Below are positions 59,231 to 64,000 of a DNA stretch of 64,000 nucleotides, in pieces. The number at the start of each line of letters is the position of its first letter. The stretch's first letter is position 1. The stretch is from assembly GCA_947474855.1 (NCBI GenBank), contig CANJKV010000007.1, positions 1-64,000 on the forward strand, in the 5' to 3' direction. A model generated the notes under the pieces. It was not told where the DNA came from, did no database searches, and saw only the letters and a program-made list of their open reading frames with translations. The position numbers were made by a program, and so were the translations under genes. This stretch comes from Aurantimonadaceae bacterium. GTDB taxonomy: Bacteria; Pseudomonadota; Alphaproteobacteria; Rhizobiales; Rhizobiaceae.

Positions 59231-59934
59231 GCCAGCGCCTCGAAGGCCGGGAGGAGCCGATCACGCGAGCGCTCGATGTGCTCCGCCATGGCCTGCTCGG
59301 CCGCGAGCGCGTCGCGGGCCGCGAAGGCCTCCAGGATCCGCTCGTGCTCTTCCAAAGCTTCTTCCGTGACACGCGCGTGGAACATCAGCCGGAAGATGTG
59401 GAAGTGCGTGTGGAGGCGGGCCAGCGACTCGCGAATGAGCTCGTTCCCGGCGATCCCGACGATCATGTCGTGGAACTCGGCGTCCTGGCGGGCGAACTGC
59501 GAGTAGCGGACCCGCTCGTCCGCGCCGCCGTTGCGCCGCGCCATCACCCCCGCCGCTTCGGTCAGCGCGTCGAGCGCCTCCGACGTCATCTTCGTCGCGG
59601 CACGCCCGGCCGCATAAGGCTCGAGCCGCAGGCGCAGCTCGTAGAGTTCCTCGAAGCGTCGCTGGGTGATCTGCGGCGCCGCGCTGTAGCCGACGAGATG
59701 GGTCTTGATGACCAGCCCCTCGCCTTCGAGGCGCCCCAGCGCCTCCCGGATCGGCGTCTGGGAGACGCTGAACTCGCGGGCCAGCGTGTCGACGGTGATC
59801 CGGGCGCCCGGGTTGATCTTGAGCGACATGAGCTGAGCGTAGATCGCCTCGTAGACGTCGTTCGCGAGGCTGGAGGGCCGCTGAACGGTGATCGCGCCGG
59901 CAGGATCGGCGGCGAAGGAGGGTGCGTTGCGCAT
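59227..59934 (-). CDS. GntR family (FCD domain) transcriptional regulator
   Basis: SLANDVYEAIYAQLMSLKINPGARITVDTLAREFSVSQTPIREALGRLEGEGLVIK; ATG 59934 with AAGAGG RBS (ORF start 59967). Confidence 0.92.
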   Translation of the reverse strand: MRNAPSFAADPAGAITVQRPSSLANDVYEAIYAQLMSLKINPGARITVDTLAREFSVSQTPIREALGRLEGEGLVIKTHLVGYSAAPQITQRRFEELYELRLRLEPYAAGRAATKMTSEALDALTEAAGVMARRNGGADERVRYSQFARQDAEFHDMIVGIAGNELIRESLARLHTHFHIFRLMFHARVTEEALEEHERILEAFAARDALAAEQAMAEHIERSRDRLLPAFEALA

Positions 59935-59989
59935 GTTTGCCTCTTGACAATCACCAACCGCTAACACGATGGTTCGAGATATTCAATCA

Positions 59990-60005
59990 GATATCCTATA
60001 TGATC
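59990..60005. promoter_or_regulatory. candidate GntR/FCD operator in divergent intergenic region
   Basis: gatatcctatatgatc, AT-rich imperfect dyad between gntR (-) and ldh (+) starts; preceded by gatattcaatcagatatc. Confidence 0.4.
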
Positions 60006-60018
60006 CGACGAGGCACGA

Positions 60019-61026
60019 TTGCTGGTCCCCTTCGACGAAGTCAAGCCTCTCGTCCGCGCCGTTCTTGACGGCTGCGGAACGCCGGCCGCCGCAGCGGGTC
60101 TTCAGGCCGAGATACTTCTGGAAGCCGAGCTGCGCGGCTTGCCCTCCCATGGCCTCCATCGCTTGCCGCGGCTTGTCCGCCGCATTCATCAGGGCCTCGC
60201 CGATCCCGGCGCCACAGGCGAGCAGGTCTGGCAGCGTCCCGGCTTCATGAGTGTCGAAGGTTGCCGGGGCCTCGGCCCCGTGGTCGGCGCGGCCGCGATC
60301 GACGCTCTCGCCCCGGCGGCCCGACACAACGGGATCGCCATCGCCGCCGTCCGCAACAGCAACCATCTCGGGATGCTCGCCTGGTATGCCGAGCGCATCG
60401 CGGCCCTCGGCTTGATCGGGATCGTCCTATCCACCAGCGAGGCCCTCGTTCATCCCTTCGGCGGGCGGCGCGCTATGCTCGGCACCAATCCGATCGCGAT
60501 CGGCGTGCCGATGCCGGCGGCCGAGCCGTTCGTTTTGGATCTCGCGACCAGCACGGTGTCGATGGGCAAGATCCACGACCATGCCTTGAAACGCCGGGCC
60601 ATCCCGGAAGACTGGGCTCTCGACGCCGACGGGGAGCCGACGACCGACCCGAAGGAGGCCATGCGCGGATCGCTGGCACCCTTCGGCGGGGCGAAGGGCT
60701 ACGGCCTCGGCCTGGCCTTCGAACTTCTGGTCGCCAGCCTTGCCGGCTCGGCCTTCGCCCCGGATGTTCGCGGCACGCTGGACGCCGAGCATCCCTGTAA
60801 CAAGGGCGACGTCTTCATCCTCGTCGAGCCCTTGAGCGGATCGGGCCACGCGGTGGCGGACTATCTGGCCGCCCTGCGATCGAGTCCTTCCACGTCGCCC
60901 GCCACGCCGGTCGGCATCCCCGGAGACGGATCGCGCGCGCGCCGCCGGGCAGCCCTGACGCGCGGCATCGAGATCGCCGACGCCGTCTGGGATCAACTCA
61001 CCTCGCTCGCGGGCGCCCCCGCGTGA
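60019..61026 (+). CDS. Ldh family oxidoreductase (malate/L-lactate/ureidoglycolate dehydrogenase-like)
   Basis: GLQAEILLEAELRGLPSHGLHRLPRLVRRI...IAIAAVRNSNHLGMLAWYAERIA...GTNPIAIGVP; TTG start. Confidence 0.88.
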   Translation: MLVPFDEVKPLVRAVLDGCGTPAAAAGLQAEILLEAELRGLPSHGLHRLPRLVRRIHQGLADPGATGEQVWQRPGFMSVEGCRGLGPVVGAAAIDALAPAARHNGIAIAAVRNSNHLGMLAWYAERIAALGLIGIVLSTSEALVHPFGGRRAMLGTNPIAIGVPMPAAEPFVLDLATSTVSMGKIHDHALKRRAIPEDWALDADGEPTTDPKEAMRGSLAPFGGAKGYGLGLAFELLVASLAGSAFAPDVRGTLDAEHPCNKGDVFILVEPLSGSGHAVADYLAALRSSPSTSPATPVGIPGDGSRARRRAALTRGIEIADAVWDQLTSLAGAPA

Positions 61027-61046
61027 TCGCAAAGGACACCCCACCC

Positions 61047-62270
61047 ATGTCGCTCTTCGCTGCCCTCAGGCTCCCGCGAGAGATTCTCTTCGGCAATGGT
61101 CAGCGCGCCGCCCTCGGCGCGGTCGCCGGCCGGCTCGGCTCGCGGGCGCTCGTATGCACCGACGCGCGCTTGAGCGGATCGGCCGATTTCCAGGCGATGA
61201 TCGCGGACCTCGAGGCCCATGGGCTCGCGGTCCGGATCGATGACAGCGTTCTCCCCGACGTGCCGCGGAACTCGGCTTCGGCCTGCGCCGAGGCCGCGCG
61301 CGGCTTCGCGCCCGACGTCGTCATCGGGATCGGGGGTGGAAGCTGCCTCGACATGGCCAAGTGCGCGGCGCTCCTCCTGTCGCACGGCGGGACGCCGGCC
61401 GACTACTACGGCGAGCGCAAGGTGCCCGGTCCCGTCCTGCCGCTCGTCGCGGTTCCGACCACCGCCGGCACCGGATCGGAGGTCACCCCGGTTGCGGTCC
61501 TGTCCGATCCGGACCGTCTCCTCAAGGTCGGCATCTCCAGCCCCCACCTCATCCCGCAGGCCGCGATCTGCGATCCCGAACTGACGGCGAGCTGCCCGCC
61601 GCTTCTGACCGCCATCGCGGGCGCGGACGCCCTGACCCACGCCGTCGAGGCCTTCATGGCCAAGCGCCGCGATCCGACGCCGAGCTTGGCCCAGGAGCAC
61701 GTCTTCGTCGGCAAGAGCGCGCTCACGGACCACTTCGCCCTCCTGGCGATCGAGCTCCTGACGCGGAGCCTCGAGCGCGCCTGCCGGGACGGCAGCGACG
61801 CGGACGCCCGGGCCGACGTGATGATGGGCGCGCTCGCGGCCGGCTGCGCCTTCGGCACGGCCGGAACGGCCGCGGCCCACGCGATCCAGTATCCGATCGG
61901 CGCCCTCACCCACACGGCCCACGGCCTGGGCGTCGCGACGCTTCTTCCCTTCGTCATGACCTTCAATCGCCCCGCCTGCCTGCCGGAACTCGCCCGCATC
62001 GCGGCCGCGATGGGCCTCGAGCCGCAGGGATCGACGCAGGACACCCTGGCCGACCGCGTCATCGACCGGATCGCCGCTCTCCTGTCGGCGATCGGGATCC
62101 CGCCCTCCCTGGACGCCCTCGGGCTCGCCGCCGATCGCCGGGACTGGACGGCCGAGCAGGCGCTCGGGATCGAGCGGCTCATCAAGAACAATCCCCGACC
62201 CATCGATCTCGCTGCCATGCGGCAGCTCGTGACCGCCGCCTTCGACGGCGATCGCCGGGCCGTCAACTAG
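61047..62270 (+). CDS. iron-containing alcohol dehydrogenase
   Basis: VVIGIGGGSCLDMAKCAALLLSHGG...VAVPTTAGTGSEVTPVAVLSD...HAIQYPIGALTHTAHGLGVATLLPFV; ATG 61047. Confidence 0.92.
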   Translation: MSLFAALRLPREILFGNGQRAALGAVAGRLGSRALVCTDARLSGSADFQAMIADLEAHGLAVRIDDSVLPDVPRNSASACAEAARGFAPDVVIGIGGGSCLDMAKCAALLLSHGGTPADYYGERKVPGPVLPLVAVPTTAGTGSEVTPVAVLSDPDRLLKVGISSPHLIPQAAICDPELTASCPPLLTAIAGADALTHAVEAFMAKRRDPTPSLAQEHVFVGKSALTDHFALLAIELLTRSLERACRDGSDADARADVMMGALAAGCAFGTAGTAAAHAIQYPIGALTHTAHGLGVATLLPFVMTFNRPACLPELARIAAAMGLEPQGSTQDTLADRVIDRIAALLSAIGIPPSLDALGLAADRRDWTAEQALGIERLIKNNPRPIDLAAMRQLVTAAFDGDRRAVN

Positions 62271-62293
62271 ACAAAGCATCCAAGGACACGATC

Positions 62294-63775
62294 ATGAACG
62301 TCATCTCACCCCGGCCCGTCGCGGCCCATCCGGCCGACCTCGACTGCGCGCAGTTCGCCAAGGGCCTCTTTATCGGCGGGGAATGGCGGCAAACGGCCGC
62401 CCGCATCGCCGTGGTGGATCCGTCCACCGAGCGCGTGCTCGCCGAGGTCGCCGACGCGAGCGTCGAGGACGCCCTCGCCGCGGTCGAGGCCGCCGAGCGG
62501 GCGGCGCCCGCCTGGCGCGCCAAGCCGCCGCGCGAGCGCTCCGAGATCCTGCGCCGCTGCTTCGAGCTGATGGTGGAACGGGCCGACATGCTCGCCGCGC
62601 TGATCTCGCTCGAGAACGGCAAGGCGCTGAGCGACGCGAAGGGAGAGGTCGCCTACGCGGCCGAGTTCTTCCGCTGGAACGCGGAGGAAGCGGTGCGCAT
62701 CGCCGGCGATCTGGGCACCGCGCCGTCCGGCGCCAACCGCATCCTCGTGGATTACGCGCCGATGGGCATCGCGGTGCTCGTGACGCCGTGGAACTTTCCC
62801 GCCGCCATGGCGACCCGCAAGATCGCACCCGCGCTCGCCGCCGGCTGCACGGTCGTCCTGAAGCCGGCGAGCGAAACGCCGCTGACCGCCTACGCGCTCG
62901 CGGATCTTTACCGGGAGGCGGGCGTGCCCGACGGGGTCGTCAACGTCGTCACGACCTCCGCGCCCGGTCCCGTCACGGCCGCGATGCTGGACGACCCGCG
63001 GGTGCGCAAGCTGTCCTTCACCGGCTCCACCGGCGTCGGCCGCCTCCTTCTGGCGCAGGCCGCCCGAAGCGTCGTCAGTTGCGCCATGGAGCTCGGCGGC
63101 AACGCGCCCTTCATCGTCTTCGACGACGCGGATCTCGAGGCGGCGCTCGACGGCGCGATGGTCGCCAAGATGCGCAATGCCGGCGAGGCCTGCACGGCCG
63201 CCAACCGCTTCTACGTCCAGAGCGGCATCTACGACCGTTTCGCCGCCGGCCTCGTCGCGCGCATGGCGGCCCTTCGGGTCGGCCCCGGCATCGATCCCGC
63301 CACGCAGTGCGGGCCGATGATCACGAGGAAGGCGGTGGAGAAGATCGGGCGCCTGGTCGCCGATGCGACGGATCGCGGCGCGAGCGTCCTTCACGGCGGA
63401 ACGGTGCCGGCAGGCGAGGGCTACTTCTATCCGCCGACCGTTCTCGGCGACGTTTCGGCGGACGCCATGCTGATGCACGAGGAGATCTTCGGGCCCGTGG
63501 CCGCGCTCTGCCGCTTCGAAACGGAGGACGAGGCGATCCGGGTCGCCAACGACACGGAATACGGCTTGGCGAGCTACATCTACACGCGCGATCTCAAGCG
63601 CGGCCTGGGCGTCGCCGCCCGGATCGAGTCCGGCATGATCGCGATCAACCGCGGCCTCGTTTCCGATCCCGCCGCGCCCTTCGGCGGCGTCAAGCAGAGC
63701 GGGCTGGGCCGGGAGGGCGGGCATCACGGCGTCCTCGACTACCTCGAGCCCAAGTATATCGCCGTGTCCTTCTGA
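62294..63775 (+). CDS. NAD(P)-dependent aldehyde dehydrogenase (succinate-semialdehyde dehydrogenase-like)
   Basis: [78 protein letters not shown] 62294. Confidence 0.93.
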   Translation: MNVISPRPVAAHPADLDCAQFAKGLFIGGEWRQTAARIAVVDPSTERVLAEVADASVEDALAAVEAAERAAPAWRAKPPRERSEILRRCFELMVERADMLAALISLENGKALSDAKGEVAYAAEFFRWNAEEAVRIAGDLGTAPSGANRILVDYAPMGIAVLVTPWNFPAAMATRKIAPALAAGCTVVLKPASETPLTAYALADLYREAGVPDGVVNVVTTSAPGPVTAAMLDDPRVRKLSFTGSTGVGRLLLAQAARSVVSCAMELGGNAPFIVFDDADLEAALDGAMVAKMRNAGEACTAANRFYVQSGIYDRFAAGLVARMAALRVGPGIDPATQCGPMITRKAVEKIGRLVADATDRGASVLHGGTVPAGEGYFYPPTVLGDVSADAMLMHEEIFGPVAALCRFETEDEAIRVANDTEYGLASYIYTRDLKRGLGVAARIESGMIAINRGLVSDPAAPFGGVKQSGLGREGGHHGVLDYLEPKYIAVSF

Positions 63776-63780
63776 TCGCC

Positions 63781-64000
63781 ATGGCGGGGGATCCGTTCCG
63801 CACGCGAGACCACGTTTCGAACTTCGACGACCTCGTCCGGGACTATGCGGAGCGGAGCGCGGCGACCCGCGCGCGCCACCGCTGCATCCCGGACGTCGCC
63901 TACGGCCCCGGGCCGGACGAGACGCTGGACCTCTTCCTGCCGCCCGAGCCGGACGGCCCCGCTCCGGTCCACGTCTTCGTCCATGGCGGCTACTGGCGGA
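63781..64000 (+). CDS. alpha/beta hydrolase (kynurenine formamidase/BD-FAE-like), truncated by window end
   Basis: Manual translation MAGDPFRTRDHVSNFDDLVRDYAERSAATRARHRCIPDVAYGPGPDETLDLFLPPEPDGPAPVHVFVHGGYWR; HGGYW oxyanion motif. Confidence 0.75.
   Translation, partial: MAGDPFRTRDHVSNFDDLVRDYAERSAATRARHRCIPDVAYGPGPDETLDLFLPPEPDGPAPVHVFVHGGYWR

Noticed and set aside
1-64000. CRISPR array or phage structural module
   Set aside because: No regularly spaced direct repeats and no phage structural proteins seen in the translations.

Overview
High-GC (probably alphaproteobacterial, Hyphomicrobiales-like; inference from protein families) chromosomal window, dense with nutrient-uptake and catabolic operons. 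Left to right: (i) partial radical-SAM DNA modification/repair protein missing from the ORF track, Uma2 nuclease, response regulator plus hybrid histidine kinase, M19 dipeptidase with a Dpp-type ABC operon, NDUFA9-like protein plus TSUP permease; (ii) tRNA-Leu(CAG) with an adjacent tyrosine integrase and a decayed cargo scar (ADP-ribosylglycohydrolase and ThiF/E1-like fragments), then SDR/tautomerase/AraC; (iii) a divergent sugar regulon (HAD, FGGY kinase, class II aldolase // DeoR, FGGY kinase, CUT2 ABC, epimerase); (iv) a gene graveyard at 30.2-31.0 kb (frameshifted dnaE2 tail, MarR-like tail, 51-bp TIR/TSD micro-element); (v) a large composite catabolic cluster, 31.0-49.4 kb (BtpA/SgcQ, DeoR, two SIS+PfkB pairs, Dpp-type ABC, leaderless solute-binding protein, two amidohydrolases, two PuuE-like deacetylases, hydantoin-racemase-like protein), the best candidate for an undescribed pathway; (vi) DMT exporter, Fe/siderophore-type ABC with a divergent methyltransferase; (vii) a second CUT2 regulon (GntR, ABC, DJ-1 // Ldh-family DH, Fe-ADH, aldehyde DH, alpha/beta hydrolase). 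No rRNA or CRISPR array seen. Family assignments are by motif recognition from the translations, not database search.
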